NCBI GenBank assembly: GCA_910585405.1
Contig: CAJUDO010000001.1
Span: forward strand, 124,001-188,000
Direction: 5' to 3'
DNA from: an uncultured Peptococcaceae bacterium
GTDB taxonomy: Bacteria > Bacillota > Peptococcia > Peptococcales > Peptococcaceae
Length of the DNA: 64,000 nucleotides
Of this stretch, positions 25,630-34,782 are shown in pieces (the first letter of the stretch is position 1; every line of letters begins with the position of its first letter). The position numbers were made by a program, and so were the translations under genes. The notes beneath the pieces are model-generated. The model saw only the letters and a list, made by a program, of their open reading frames with translations. It made no database searches and was not told the DNA's origin.

Positions 25630-27017
25630 TGATTGGCTCCCGTACCACCTACAGTCAAACCGCAGATTTTCAATGTAGGCTGTGCATCAGATACAGGCGC
25701 ACTTTGCCCGTTTTTCCCGCAGGTTCCGATGGCATATCCCAAGTCATTTCCCACCATCTCTACTTTGCGCAAACTTTCCGGACCGTTACCCGCCAACGTA
25801 GCGCCACGCACGGCGCGGGTAATTTCCCCATGTTCAATGAGATACCCTTCCGCTACGTCAAACACATAATCTCCATTCAGACTGTTCACCTGACCGCCGC
25901 CCATTTGTTTCACATACAGACCGTATTCTGTAGACGAAATAATATCTTCCACTTTATCATTTCCCGGCGCGATATAGGTATTGCTCATACGTGTAATCGG
26001 CTTTTCTCTGTAAGACTCCCGACGACCGTTTCCAGTTAACGCTGTACCTGTCCGTACAGCAGTCTGATAATCATTCATATATTGCTTCAAAATTCCATTT
26101 TCAATCAGCACTGTTTTCTGCCCTATATGCCCTTCATCGTCATATTGATAGCTGCCATATTTTCCTGAAATAGTGGCGTCGTCTATCACAGTAATCTTCT
26201 CAGAAGCCACCTGCTGCCCGATTTTTCCGGCATAAGCAGACAACCCTTTCTGCACCAAATCCCCTTCCAGGCCATGCCCACATGCTTCATGGACCATTGT
26301 CCCACCGGCTTCACTGCCCATGACAACCGTCATTTGTCCTTTCGGGCAAGGCTGCGCTGACAGTAAGGTCACTGCACGCTGTGCAGCTTCCCGACCTAAC
26401 GTTTCTACGGACTTCTCGTCAAACAATTCAAATCCGCAGGTTCCACCCAGAGAAGCAAAACCCGTCTGAATTTGACCCTCCTGCTGCGCAATACTATTGC
26501 AGGCAAACCGAATCCGCGTCCGTTCGTCCTCCACATAGGTGCCCTCACTGTTGGCAATCAATACATTTTGTACGACGTCACTGTATCCCAACACCACCTG
26601 CTTGATGGCTTTGTCTAAAGCTCTCGCCTCCGCCTCCGCTATCCGCAGCAATGCAATTTTATCGTCAAGCTCTATCTGCTCCGGGCGTTGCCGCACCACC
26701 TGCTGTACGCCTTTAGGAGAAATTTGAAATTCCTGTACAGATTTTTTCTGTCGGTTTTCACGAGCCACCTGTCCGGCCAGTTTCGCCATTTTTCGGCCAT
26801 TCTCCAGAGAAACATCGTTGCTGTGTACATAAGATGTGCTCTCCCCTGCAATCACCCGAATGCCCATACCCAAATCAATCCCCGTATTGATTTTCTCTAT
26901 TTTGCCATCTTCACAGCTGATGGCAACACTTTCTTTCTGCTCTATAAAAATTTCTGCAAAATCTGCACCGGCAGCCAAAGCCGAATTTAATATTTCTTTG
27001 ACCTCTTTTTTCTGCAT
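25626..27017 (-). CDS. tldD: TldD-family metalloprotease subunit
   Basis: 463 residues. The catalytic motif VHEACGHGLEGD (HExxxH) near residue 245 binds zinc. With TldE it forms a protease that cleaves unfolded or modified peptides. It lies in the middle of the pilin operon: 12 nt after a prepilin gene and overlapping the pilin-like gene that follows. GAGGAGG ribosome binding site. Confidence 0.93.
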   Translation of the reverse strand: MQKKEVKEILNSALAAGADFAEIFIEQKESVAISCEDGKIEKINTGIDLGMGIRVIAGESTSYVHSNDVSLENGRKMAKLAGQVARENRQKKSVQEFQISPKGVQQVVRQRPEQIELDDKIALLRIAEAEARALDKAIKQVVLGYSDVVQNVLIANSEGTYVEDERTRIRFACNSIAQQEGQIQTGFASLGGTCGFELFDEKSVETLGREAAQRAVTLLSAQPCPKGQMTVVMGSEAGGTMVHEACGHGLEGDLVQKGLSAYAGKIGQQVASEKITVIDDATISGKYGSYQYDDEGHIGQKTVLIENGILKQYMNDYQTAVRTGTALTGNGRRESYREKPITRMSNTYIAPGNDKVEDIISSTEYGLYVKQMGGGQVNSLNGDYVFDVAEGYLIEHGEITRAVRGATLAGNGPESLRKVEMVGNDLGYAIGTCGKNGQSAPVSDAQPTLKICGLTVGGTGANQ

Positions 27018-27029
27018 GATATGCCTCCT

Positions 27030-27575
27030 CTATAAATAATCCACGCCTTTCAACCGCACAATTTGCCGTTGCTGAAAAACCTTTTCCCGCCAACAGCCTT
27101 CCAACACAAATTCTACTGCACAGACCCTGTCGGCGTCCGTTGTGTATTCGCCATCCTTATCTAAATACGTAAGAAGCAAATTCGAAATAAAATTTGCCAT
27201 AGGTTGACGGCTCTGTTGTGTATGTTCGCGGCGATAAAGTATTTTCCCTTCCAATGGGTAAACGTGGGCGCTCGCCTGCTGATCCTCCCCTAAATTATAA
27301 TAGATAATCTTTGTCTGCTGCAAGACTAATTGTTGTGACTCGCAACCAAGCACCGCTGTACTCTTAGAAATATCTTCGGCCAAAAGACTGGCTGCAATCA
27401 TCAAATTGTCCTCCAACTCCAATCTGGCATTGTGCTGTTGCCGCTGTTCGGCAACAAAGAAGAAACAGCGCAGAAAAAAGACTGACAACAAAGACAGCAG
27501 ACTTAACACCACAAGAACCTCCGCCAATGTAAACCCTTGCTGTGTCTTGAACTTTCTGCTGCATCCTTTATTCAT
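27030..27575 (-). CDS. Prepilin-like protein (PulJ/ComGF-type position)
   Basis: About 181 residues from the ATG at 27575. The basic leader ends at QQG, then FTLAEVLVVLSLLSLLSVFF with Glu5, a classic prepilin cleavage site and assembly helix. The rest resembles minor pilins of the ComGF/GspJ class by position and length. It overlaps the previous gene by 8 nt; a GGAG-type ribosome binding site precedes the chosen start. Confidence 0.75.
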   Translation of the reverse strand: MNKGCSRKFKTQQGFTLAEVLVVLSLLSLLSVFFLRCFFFVAEQRQQHNARLELEDNLMIAASLLAEDISKSTAVLGCESQQLVLQQTKIIYYNLGEDQQASAHVYPLEGKILYRREHTQQSRQPMANFISNLLLTYLDKDGEYTTDADRVCAVEFVLEGCWREKVFQQRQIVRLKGVDYL

Positions 27576-27930
27576 CGTCCCCATCTCCACGCATCGCATA
27601 ATAGAACTGCCAGACTTGCGCCCCATAAGAAACTGTGACCTTTTTTTCTATCAACTTTGCGCCAAGCTCCTGCTCTGCCACATCAATCTGCCAGCCCTGG
27701 GGCAGCTGAGGAACTTGCTCCGCCAAAACACTCTGCGCCAAAAATACCGCCTGTTCGTTTTGTGCCGCGCGCTGTCTGCTTCTCTCTGCCAACAGACTCC
27801 ATTGCCACACACTTTGCAAAAGAAGCAAACAAATCGCTAAACTGACCAATACTTCCGGCAGAGTAAAACCATTTTTACAATATAGCCTTTTGGGACACTC
27901 TGGTACGCCCTGTCTGATAATAATACACAT
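27568..27930 (-). CDS. Prepilin-like protein (PulI/ComGE-type position)
   Basis: About 120 residues from the ATG at 27930, which has AAGGGGGA 10 nt upstream. Leader ending KNG, then FTLPEVLVSLAICLLLLQSV with Pro4-Glu5. This gene overlaps the preceding pilin gene by 56 nt, a long overlap that makes the start somewhat uncertain. Small minor pilin. Confidence 0.7.
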   Translation of the reverse strand: MCIIIRQGVPECPKRLYCKNGFTLPEVLVSLAICLLLLQSVWQWSLLAERSRQRAAQNEQAVFLAQSVLAEQVPQLPQGWQIDVAEQELGAKLIEKKVTVSYGAQVWQFYYAMRGDGDDE

Positions 27931-28327
27931 ACCGTTTGCATTCCCCCTTCTGTAACAAGATATGCCCATTTTTCTGAATGCTCTTATCACAATTGATAAT
28001 AATCGTTTCTGCCGTAATTTTATCTATCCTGTTGGGCAGTTCCCGCCTGCGCAAATGTTCGGTGCTTCCTGCATAGCGAACACTATACGTGTAAGGCTGT
28101 TTATACCGATAAAATGTGATGGTTACTAGCTTGTCAGCTTTTTCCGCGGCTCTCTGTGCCCAGCGAATATCACGATGCAGCTGCTGGATTGCATAATCCA
28201 TCTGCACGTTCCGCCAATTATGAACCAGAGAAGGAATCGCCAAACTGCACAGCAAGGACAGCAGTACCAGCACCACCAGCATTTCCACTAACGTAAATCC
28301 ATTTTGCGTATCTTTTTTTCTCTGCAT
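27875..28327 (-). CDS. Prepilin-like protein (GspH/ComGD-type)
   Basis: 150 residues. The start MQRKKDTQNG, cleavage, then FTLVEMLVVLVLLSLLCSLA is a textbook type IV prepilin N-terminus. The following 110 residues are compact and basic, as in GspH/FimT or ComGD. It comes directly after the comGB-like gene, where ComGC is normal, so it is either the major pilin or ComGC is missing here. Ribosome binding site GAGGTGG. Confidence 0.78.
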   Translation of the reverse strand: MQRKKDTQNGFTLVEMLVVLVLLSLLCSLAIPSLVHNWRNVQMDYAIQQLHRDIRWAQRAAEKADKLVTITFYRYKQPYTYSVRYAGSTEHLRRRELPNRIDKITAETIIINCDKSIQKNGHILLQKGECKRYVYYYQTGRTRVSQKAIL

Positions 28328-28336
28328 GCCGCCACC

Positions 28337-29452
28337 TCACAATAAATATTGATAGGACTGCAACAAGGGCAGAAATAAACTGCTGGTCAACAGCAATACC
28401 AGCACCCCTAAAAAAATGACAAAGCAAGGCTCCAGCAGGCCAATCATTGTAGTCAAACGCTGCTGAAACTGCTGCCGATAATATTGACTCAGCTGCAACA
28501 GACCTTGGGATAATGCACCGCTGTGTTCGCTGACTGTCAGCATCTGACATGCCATCTGTGGAATAAAGGTACATTGCTGCATCCCAATACTCAAGCTATA
28601 GCCCTGCGCAACATTTTCCGCCAGCTGCTCAACTTCCTCAATGAACAAACTGCGGCCATAAATTTGCTGCACTGCCTTTAAGCTTTGAAGCAAAAGCATC
28701 CCTCCAGAAAGCATCATGCCCAACGCCTGCGCAATCTGTACAAACCAGTATTGCTGATAGAGCTTTCCCACCACCGGAAGCTTCAATAACCCTTTTTTCA
28801 GCACCACACGTACTTTCGGATGTTTCCCCCAACGCTGCAGCTGCCATAAGAACAACACTGCTGATAAAACTATGACAGCAAGCAGCAAAGGCCAATTATC
28901 ACGCAGCCACGCGCTGCTCTCTATAAGCCACTGCGTCAACACTGGCAACTGGGCATCAAAATTTTCATAAGTCTGTACAACTGTTGGAACTACCAGAAAA
29001 AACATGGCACCTAAAGCAAATATCATCAGCAATAAAAGCACTGCTGGATAAAACAACGCAGAAAAAAGCATCTGTTTCGTTTTATTTTGCTGCTGAAAAT
29101 AGATAGCCGCCTGGCCAATTGTCTCTCGCAACACGCCGTTTTCTTCTCCAGCTAAGACAAATTCCAGCAAAACCGGCGAATAGCGAATCTTACTCTGCTG
29201 CAACGCCTGTGTAAAGGTACGTCCCTGCCTTACCCATTCCGCCAGTTCCAAAAGGAACTTTTTGCAAAGCGGCTGCCGCATCTCTGTGCCGATTAATAAT
29301 AATGCTGCTGTCAATGGCATTCCGCCGTCTAACGCAAAAGATAGCTGCTGGCAGATCAGTTGCAGCTGCTGTATGGATAGCCTGCGCACCCATAGGATTT
29401 CTGTATCGGCCCATATCGTTATTTTTTCTACTGCTCTATCCCATAAACTCAT
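28337..29452 (-). CDS. comGB: Type II secretion/competence inner-membrane protein (GspF/ComGB)
   Basis: 371 residues with two repeated cytoplasmic GspF domains (about 25-140 and 230-340) and three membrane segments, including LLLLMIFALGAMFFLVVPT. It anchors the pilus motor in the membrane. It overlaps the ATPase gene by 4 nt. The name follows the gene order; a general type II secretion role is possible. Confidence 0.87.
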   Translation of the reverse strand: MSLWDRAVEKITIWADTEILWVRRLSIQQLQLICQQLSFALDGGMPLTAALLLIGTEMRQPLCKKFLLELAEWVRQGRTFTQALQQSKIRYSPVLLEFVLAGEENGVLRETIGQAAIYFQQQNKTKQMLFSALFYPAVLLLLMIFALGAMFFLVVPTVVQTYENFDAQLPVLTQWLIESSAWLRDNWPLLLAVIVLSAVLFLWQLQRWGKHPKVRVVLKKGLLKLPVVGKLYQQYWFVQIAQALGMMLSGGMLLLQSLKAVQQIYGRSLFIEEVEQLAENVAQGYSLSIGMQQCTFIPQMACQMLTVSEHSGALSQGLLQLSQYYRQQFQQRLTTMIGLLEPCFVIFLGVLVLLLTSSLFLPLLQSYQYLL

Positions 29453-30591
29453 AATTGCGGCCCCACTACTGCAATCAGCTCTTCCATCGTTGTCCTTCCT
29501 TCCTCTACTTTACGCTTACCATCCTCCACCAGAGAAACAAAACCTGCCAACACCGCTTGTTGCCGCTGTAAAAATACTTCATACTGGCTCAGTAATTGCC
29601 TAAAAGTATCGTCACAGAGCATAACCTCTTGAATAGCCAGCCTTCCCTGCATGTTGCCCTCAGCGCACCTGCGCACCAAACGCTGCGCAACGACACCATT
29701 TAAACAGCTGGCCAGAAGGTGAGAGGCAACTCCCATCTCTACCAATCTCTTGATGGCCCCCAATGCATTGCTGGTATGCAAAGAAGCCAACACCAAATGT
29801 CCTGTATAAGCCAAACGTATCGCAATTTCCGCCGACTCTAAATCGCGAATCTCACCTACCATAATAATATCCGGGTCCTGCCGCAATATACTGCGCAGTC
29901 CGTGGGCAAAAGTCAATCCCGTTTTTTCGTTGATCTGCACCTGATTAATTCCCTGCATCTCATATTCCACCGGATCCTCCAAAGTGATAATGTTGCTGCC
30001 TTTTTTCCGCAGACTATCCAGCATACTATATAAGGTGGTAGTTTTTCCGCTGCCGGTAGGCCCGCAAACTAAAATCATGCCATGAGGAATCTGCAATAAC
30101 CTCTGCACCTTTTCTAAATTTTCTTCCGAAAAGCCCAATTGCTCAATCTCCAGCATAATTTCCTGCTGCCCCAAAATGCGCAGCACCATCTTTTCACCTT
30201 GAAACAGCGGTAAACTGGAAATACGCAAATCAAATTTTTGATTTTGCCACAGCACTGCCAAATGTCCATCCTGCGGCAATCGTTTTTCTGTGATGTCCAT
30301 CTCTGCCATCACTTTTATACGGTTTAAAATTAGCTGCTGCATTACGCCCTTTACCCGCTGCTCTTCCCTCAGCTGTCCATCACAGCGAAATTTCACCAAC
30401 AGATACTCTGTACGCGGCTCTAAATGAATATCACTGGCTCGGCACAGCAACGCCTGCCGTAAAATATAGTTGATCATTCCAGCGGCTGTCTGGGCATCTT
30501 CCACCTGCTCCTCAATATCATAAATTCGATGCTGTCCGCTTTCCATCTCATTAGCTTGTCTGCCTGACGCAGTCTGAAAAAAACGTACCAT
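29449..30591 (-). CDS. comGA: Type II secretion/competence ATPase (GspE/ComGA)
   Basis: About 380 residues. Walker A GPTGSGKTTTLYSML, Asp box DPDIIMVGEIRD and the His box LVLASLHTSNALGA are clear. It drives pilus assembly. The short N-terminal domain fits ComGA rather than full-length GspE/PilB, and no tetracysteine zinc motif is seen in the C-domain. The start at 30591 (MVRFFQTASG) follows AGGAGGG; a frame open to 30627 lacks a ribosome binding site. First gene of the pilus operon. Confidence 0.88.
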   Translation of the reverse strand: MVRFFQTASGRQANEMESGQHRIYDIEEQVEDAQTAAGMINYILRQALLCRASDIHLEPRTEYLLVKFRCDGQLREEQRVKGVMQQLILNRIKVMAEMDITEKRLPQDGHLAVLWQNQKFDLRISSLPLFQGEKMVLRILGQQEIMLEIEQLGFSEENLEKVQRLLQIPHGMILVCGPTGSGKTTTLYSMLDSLRKKGSNIITLEDPVEYEMQGINQVQINEKTGLTFAHGLRSILRQDPDIIMVGEIRDLESAEIAIRLAYTGHLVLASLHTSNALGAIKRLVEMGVASHLLASCLNGVVAQRLVRRCAEGNMQGRLAIQEVMLCDDTFRQLLSQYEVFLQRQQAVLAGFVSLVEDGKRKVEEGRTTMEELIAVVGPQL

Positions 30592-30642
30592 CCTAATCCC
30601 TCCTGTATCACTCGACACTCCATGCAATGTTTCATCGCAAAT

Positions 30643-30671
30643 ACCATATCATGGAAATTCCATTTCTACAA
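30643..30671 (-). promoter_or_regulatory. Promoter of the pilus operon with a palindrome in the spacer
   Basis: On the minus strand TTGTAG (30671-30666) and TATGGT (30648-30643) are 17 nt apart. The spacer contains ATGGAATTTCCAT (30651-30663), a perfect 6-bp inverted repeat around one base, a candidate repressor site. Confidence 0.5.
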
Positions 30672-30707
30672 GAAAAGACTTCCGACAAAATGCGCCGACA
30701 AACAAAT

Positions 30708-30752
30708 AAAGAAGAAAAGGAAGGCAATATGCATTGCTTCCTCTTCTTCTTT
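30708..30752 (-). terminator. Terminator after the 110-residue hypothetical gene
   Basis: AAAGAAGAAAAGGAAGGCAAT pairs with ATTGCTTCCTCTTCTTCTTT (20 bp, one mismatch, one bulge). On the minus strand CTTTATTTG follows. It isolates the pilus operon from the gene upstream. Confidence 0.65.
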
Positions 30753-30855
30753 TTCGACAAACTAACCGCTATAAGACACGCATGTTCTTCTGTTTTCCAT
30801 TATTCTTAAAGGATTCACATAGCCGCTCCATAAATATCCTGTATTGATACTGCCA

Positions 30856-31188
30856 TTACACACTCTGGTTTTCCTCATCATAAAACTCTCGCACCATTGT
30901 AAACGTTTCCTCTGCATGCAAACCAGTCTGTGTTTGACCAGCATAGTGGAACTCCAACATCCCGCCATTTCCATCCGCTAATACATCCGCCTTCACCTGA
31001 ATCATCTGTAAATCACGACGACTGCGCAAACGAATCCAATGATACCGGTCATCATGGTCCACCACAAAAAAAATTCCTGCTCCCTTCAGCATTCTTTTCA
31101 GCTTGTCAATCTCCTGACGGCCTGCCGAACAGCCCGCACCGCCGGTAAGCATATTCCATACCTGTTCATCTGGATTAGCTATAATCAT
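30856..31188 (-). CDS. Hypothetical 110-residue protein
   Basis: I do not recognise a family. The protein is soluble, with a predicted alpha/beta pattern (IFFVVDHDDRYHWIRLRSRR as two strands and a DxxD turn). It has its own promoter (31260-31288) and terminator (30708-30752) and a GGAGGCAG ribosome binding site, so it is likely expressed as a single gene. Confidence 0.6.
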   Translation of the reverse strand: MIIANPDEQVWNMLTGGAGCSAGRQEIDKLKRMLKGAGIFFVVDHDDRYHWIRLRSRRDLQMIQVKADVLADGNGGMLEFHYAGQTQTGLHAEETFTMVREFYDEENQSV

Positions 31189-31498
31189 TTTTCTGCCTCC
31201 TTAATCCCATTCTATGTACTTTACCATCTATCCTGTTTGAAAACGTTTTTCGCTATTTCAGTATAGCATAAAAGCTACTTTTTATGAAAGACATTTCGCT
31301 GTTGCAAACTAATTTTACCTATAATCCTGCATATACCACACCTTTCTGGCAAAAATATAGCATAATATGCCCCACGAACAAAACATAATATATACAATAT
31401 TAAAAATATGTATCCAAATTCTCTTTCTTTTTTCTGCATACTGTATTATACTTTGTTACATTATCATTTCTAATTCACTATATGGAGGAGGATTTCTT
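31189..31498. other. Divergent intergenic region (310 nt)
   Basis: A/T rich. Holds the promoter of the 110-residue gene (31260-31288) and, toward the right, several A/T boxes such as TTATACT at 31446-31452, but no -35/-10 pair of good quality for the symporter gene. No small gene or clear RNA structure was seen. Confidence 0.4.
31260..31288 (-). promoter_or_regulatory. Promoter of the 110-residue hypothetical gene
   Basis: On the minus strand TTCATA (31288-31283), 17 nt, then TATACT (31265-31260), with a TGC directly before the -10 (extended -10). Confidence 0.6.
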
Positions 31499-32701
31499 GT
31501 GTCCCAAGGAAAAAAATCATTGGGTCTCGTTCCCAAATTGCTCATCGGGATTATCGCCGGTATTCTCATTGGCATGTTCTTCCCGAAAATCTTAGTACAA
31601 ATTTTAGTTACGATTGCATCCATCTTTTCTCTCTTTCTGAAATTTGTCATTCCTTTTATCATTTTGTCCTTTGTGATTGCTGGAATTGCCGATTTGTCAC
31701 AGGGAGCCGGCAAATTGCTGGGTATTACCACTGCTATCGCCTACGGCTCCACGATCACAGCCGGTATGTTGGCATACCTTGTTTCAACCACTATATTTCC
31801 AACCATTTTAGGTTCCGAATTATCTAGCAATATTGGAGATCCCGGTGCTGGAATGCTTTCTTCCCTGATTAACATTCCACTGGAGCCAATGTTTGATGTC
31901 ACAGGCGCGATTGTATTCGCCTTTATTATGGGAATTGGCATTTCTTACGTACGTACCTCCGGAAAGGGCGAGGTACTTTATCATGCTGTGATGGAGTTTC
32001 AGGTTATCGTACGCAAAGTATTAGAAGTCATTATCATTCCTTTTCTGCCTGTTTACATCGCCGGCACTTTTGCTAATATCGCCTACTCCGGTCAGGTATT
32101 CAGCATTCTTGGCGTTCTTTGGAAAGTATTCTGCACGGCTATTCCATTGCAATTGATTTACTTATGTGTGATGTTCTGTATCGCTGGCGCTATCGGCAAA
32201 AAAAATCCGCTCCAGCTCATAAAAAATCAGATTCCCGCCTATTTGACCGCAGTTGGTACCCAATCCTCCGCAGCTACCATTCCTGTGAATGTATCCTGCG
32301 CAGAAAAGAACGGTGTGTCGAAACAAATTCGTGAATTCGTTGTCCCACTGTGTGCAACCATTCACTTAGCCGGAAGCATCACCTCTCTGACCTGTTTTGC
32401 AGTTGCATTGCTGTACATGAACGGTATGGACTATTCCTTCAGCGTTTATATCCCATTCCTGTTTATCTTAGGCATCGCAATGGTTGCCGCACCAGGCGCA
32501 CCAGGCGGCGCAGTGATGAGCGCTCTGCCTTTCCTGCCTATGATTGGGATTGCGGTAGACGGTCCATTGGCTTCTCTTATGATTGCGCTCTATCTCACGC
32601 AAGACAGCTTTGGCACCGCAGCTAATGTTTCTGGTGACAATGCCATTGCAGTAGTAATAGATACCATTAATAAAAAAATGCACCCCTCAAAGCAAATATA
32701 A
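31499..32701 (+). CDS. Dicarboxylate/amino acid:cation symporter (DAACS family)
   Basis: 400 residues with about eight membrane helices and two re-entrant hairpins as in GltP/DctA/SstT. The serine-rich loop region (GTQSSAATIPVN), and the substrate-site regions AAPGAPGGAV and DSFGTAANVSGDNA are present. It imports glutamate, aspartate, C4-dicarboxylates or a neutral amino acid with Na+ or H+. The start is GTG at 31499 with GGAGGAGG upstream; an open frame starts at 31367 but adds a hydrophobic stretch without a ribosome binding site. Followed by a terminator. Confidence 0.9.
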   Translation: MSQGKKSLGLVPKLLIGIIAGILIGMFFPKILVQILVTIASIFSLFLKFVIPFIILSFVIAGIADLSQGAGKLLGITTAIAYGSTITAGMLAYLVSTTIFPTILGSELSSNIGDPGAGMLSSLINIPLEPMFDVTGAIVFAFIMGIGISYVRTSGKGEVLYHAVMEFQVIVRKVLEVIIIPFLPVYIAGTFANIAYSGQVFSILGVLWKVFCTAIPLQLIYLCVMFCIAGAIGKKNPLQLIKNQIPAYLTAVGTQSSAATIPVNVSCAEKNGVSKQIREFVVPLCATIHLAGSITSLTCFAVALLYMNGMDYSFSVYIPFLFILGIAMVAAPGAPGGAVMSALPFLPMIGIAVDGPLASLMIALYLTQDSFGTAANVSGDNAIAVVIDTINKKMHPSKQI

Positions 32702-32709
32702 TTTTCCAT

Positions 32710-32751
32710 AGCAGATTTTGTCATATTCTCAACGATACGGCAAAATCTGCT
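32710..32751 (+). terminator. Terminator of the symporter gene
   Basis: AGCAGATTTTG pairs with CAAAATCTGCT, followed by TTTCCTTTT, 9 nt after the stop. Confidence 0.75.
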
Positions 32752-32789
32752 TTTCCTTTTCTCCACAACACAAACAGGGCATAAAAAAG

Positions 32790-32817
32790 GAGGTATCTGC
32801 ATCACACAAAATACCTC
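32790..32817 (-). terminator. Terminator of the plsX-acpP operon
   Basis: On the minus strand GAGGTAT pairs with ATACCTC around a 14-nt loop, followed by CTTTTTTATG. It lies downstream of acpP. Confidence 0.65.
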
Positions 32818-32843
32818 TCTGTTACATATCCCATTTATAAGAC

Positions 32844-33071
32844 CTACGCATTCTCGCTGATGTAATCTACGATAGCGCCAATATCTTTAATTTTTTCAGC
32901 AGCCTCATCTGGAATTTGCAGATCAAACTCACTTTCCAATGTCATAATAACCTCAACTACATCCAGGGAATCGGCATTCAATTCATCAAATCTCGTTTTC
33001 ATGGTAATCGTTTCGGCATCCACATTTAACTGTTCCGCCACGATATTTCTTACTTTCTCAAAGTAGTCCAT
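32844..33071 (-). CDS. acpP: Acyl carrier protein
   Basis: 75 residues. The phosphopantetheine Ser lies in ADSLDVVEVIM. Carries acyl chains in fatty-acid synthesis. The start at 33071 (MDYFEKV) follows GGGGGTGA; an in-frame ATG at 33098 would add nine residues without family support. 38 nt after plsX, the usual partner. Confidence 0.96.
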   Translation of the reverse strand: MDYFEKVRNIVAEQLNVDAETITMKTRFDELNADSLDVVEVIMTLESEFDLQIPDEAAEKIKDIGAIVDYISENA

Positions 33072-33109
33072 ACCCGTCACCCCCTTTCCTTTATGCAATA
33101 TTTCTGCTA

Positions 33110-34120
33110 TTAGGATTCTCTGTTCTGTGTAAAATTCCCTTTTATTTTTTCTACAAAGTTGCTTTCACAACAATGACAGGCCACCTCTATCGCCTTGCTG
33201 ATTGCCTTGGCCTTTGAACTGCCGTGACAAACAACGCTCACGCCGTTCACTCCTAAAAGAGGCGCGCCGCCATATTCCGCATAATCCATCTTATGCTTCA
33301 AGCTGCGCAAAGCCGGTTTCATCAGCAGCGCACCGGTTTTACAGCGCATAGACGCCATCACTTCCTGCTCCAGCATGGTCATAATCACTTTGGCCATACC
33401 TTCCATGGTTTTCAAAACCACATTGCCTGTAAAGCCATCGCAGGTCATCACATCTGCCGCACCTGCAGGCACGTCACGGCCTTCGATATTTCCGATAAAA
33501 TTGATATCCGACAGCTCTGCCAGTCTCTGATAGGCCGCCTGGGTGAGCTCGCTTCCTTTTGTCTCCTCACTGCCGTTATTAATCAATCCTACCTTGGGCG
33601 CAGCAATTCCCATCACGCTGTGCATATAGATACTGCCCATCTGCGCAAACTGCACCAAATTTTCTACATTGACATTGGTGTTTGCCCCGGCGTCCACCAA
33701 AAGCCTACCGCCAGCCATTGTCGGGATGATACAGCCAATAGCCGGTCGGCTTACGCCTTTGATACGGCCTAGCCCAAACAGAGCCGCAACCATCTGTCCG
33801 CCAGTACTACCTGCCGATACCACCGCATCCGCTGCGCCTTCCTTCACTAATCTCGTCGCCACTGTAATGGAAGCATCCTTTTTACGCCGGTAGGCCGTAG
33901 CCGGATGGTCTGCCATCTCAATCACTTCATTGGCTTCCACTAACTCAACTTTTTTTCTCTCTACGTGAGGTGCCTGCGCCAATACTGCCTCTATTTTATC
34001 CCGTTGACCTACAAAATATATTTTTTCCACTTGAGAATACTGCTCCAAGGCTTGCAAACCACCCAATACAATCTCCTGTGGTGCATGATCGCCGCCCATG
34101 GCATCTAATGCAATCTTCAT
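33110..34120 (-). CDS. plsX: Phosphate acyltransferase
   Basis: 336 residues. Converts acyl-ACP to acyl-phosphate for phospholipid synthesis. MKIALDAMGGDHAP, VSAGSTGGQMVAA and GFTGNVVLKTMEG are signature blocks. The upstream FapR gene found with plsX in many relatives is not here; the 190 nt upstream contains no gene. Confidence 0.96.
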   Translation of the reverse strand: MKIALDAMGGDHAPQEIVLGGLQALEQYSQVEKIYFVGQRDKIEAVLAQAPHVERKKVELVEANEVIEMADHPATAYRRKKDASITVATRLVKEGAADAVVSAGSTGGQMVAALFGLGRIKGVSRPAIGCIIPTMAGGRLLVDAGANTNVNVENLVQFAQMGSIYMHSVMGIAAPKVGLINNGSEETKGSELTQAAYQRLAELSDINFIGNIEGRDVPAGAADVMTCDGFTGNVVLKTMEGMAKVIMTMLEQEVMASMRCKTGALLMKPALRSLKHKMDYAEYGGAPLLGVNGVSVVCHGSSKAKAISKAIEVACHCCESNFVEKIKGNFTQNRES

Positions 34121-34314
34121 GGATACATCCTTTCCCTGTCTCCTAACTTCCGCCAGAATTTTATGCTGACGTACTACTGCATTCTTATGCTGACAACTCC
34201 GTTTTTATTTCCATACAGCAAAAACGCAATCTCTAAAACGTCCTTCTACCGACCCTGCAATGCAAAATGTTTAGATCCTATCGGCATATCGAATTAACAG
34301 AAAAAATTTTCCGT

Positions 34315-34782
34315 TCATCCCTGTTTCAGCGCATCCAAGGACCGTTGGATCTCATCCTTGCCATCTTGTACCACATCATAATAAATTTGCAGTTGCTTTT
34401 CTATCTTTTCCATGATGTCATCTGCGTAGTTAAAGGCGCCCAAGGTAATATCGTGTGCTGCCTGATTTGCTTCTTCCAGCATCTCCCGTACACGGATTTC
34501 CGCCAAGCGATAAACCTCTGTCTCTGACACCAGTTCCTGGGCACGAGCACGGGCCTCCTCAATGATGCGTTCATAGTCTTCCTGTGCCTTGCGTTTAATC
34601 TGTTCCTCTTCCCGTTTCACCCATTGGGCATCTCGAATATCGTCAGGAACACTGGAACGGATTTGGTCAATAATTTTATACAATTCCTCCGGATCTACGA
34701 TAATCTTATCTGTCTGCATAAAAGCCCGTTTACTGCCTTCAATGGTACTTTCCAACTGATCTAACAAATTATAAATACTCAC
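34315..34782 (-). CDS. Coiled-coil protein, ATP-synthase-b-like
   Basis: 155 residues, mostly long charged helix from residue 55 to 110 (EQIKRKAQEDYERIIEEA). Such proteins are often annotated as ATPase or ATP synthase F0 subunit B in Bacillota, but there is no membrane helix, so it is not a true b subunit. Its start overlaps the rsmD stop by 4 nt. Possibly related to DivIVA- or YlbF-like scaffolds; function unknown. Confidence 0.65.
   Translation of the reverse strand: MSIYNLLDQLESTIEGSKRAFMQTDKIIVDPEELYKIIDQIRSSVPDDIRDAQWVKREEEQIKRKAQEDYERIIEEARARAQELVSETEVYRLAEIRVREMLEEANQAAHDITLGAFNYADDIMEKIEKQLQIYYDVVQDGKDEIQRSLDALKQG

Noticed and set aside
34315..34782. True ATP synthase b subunit
   Set aside because: No membrane helix and no other atp genes nearby.
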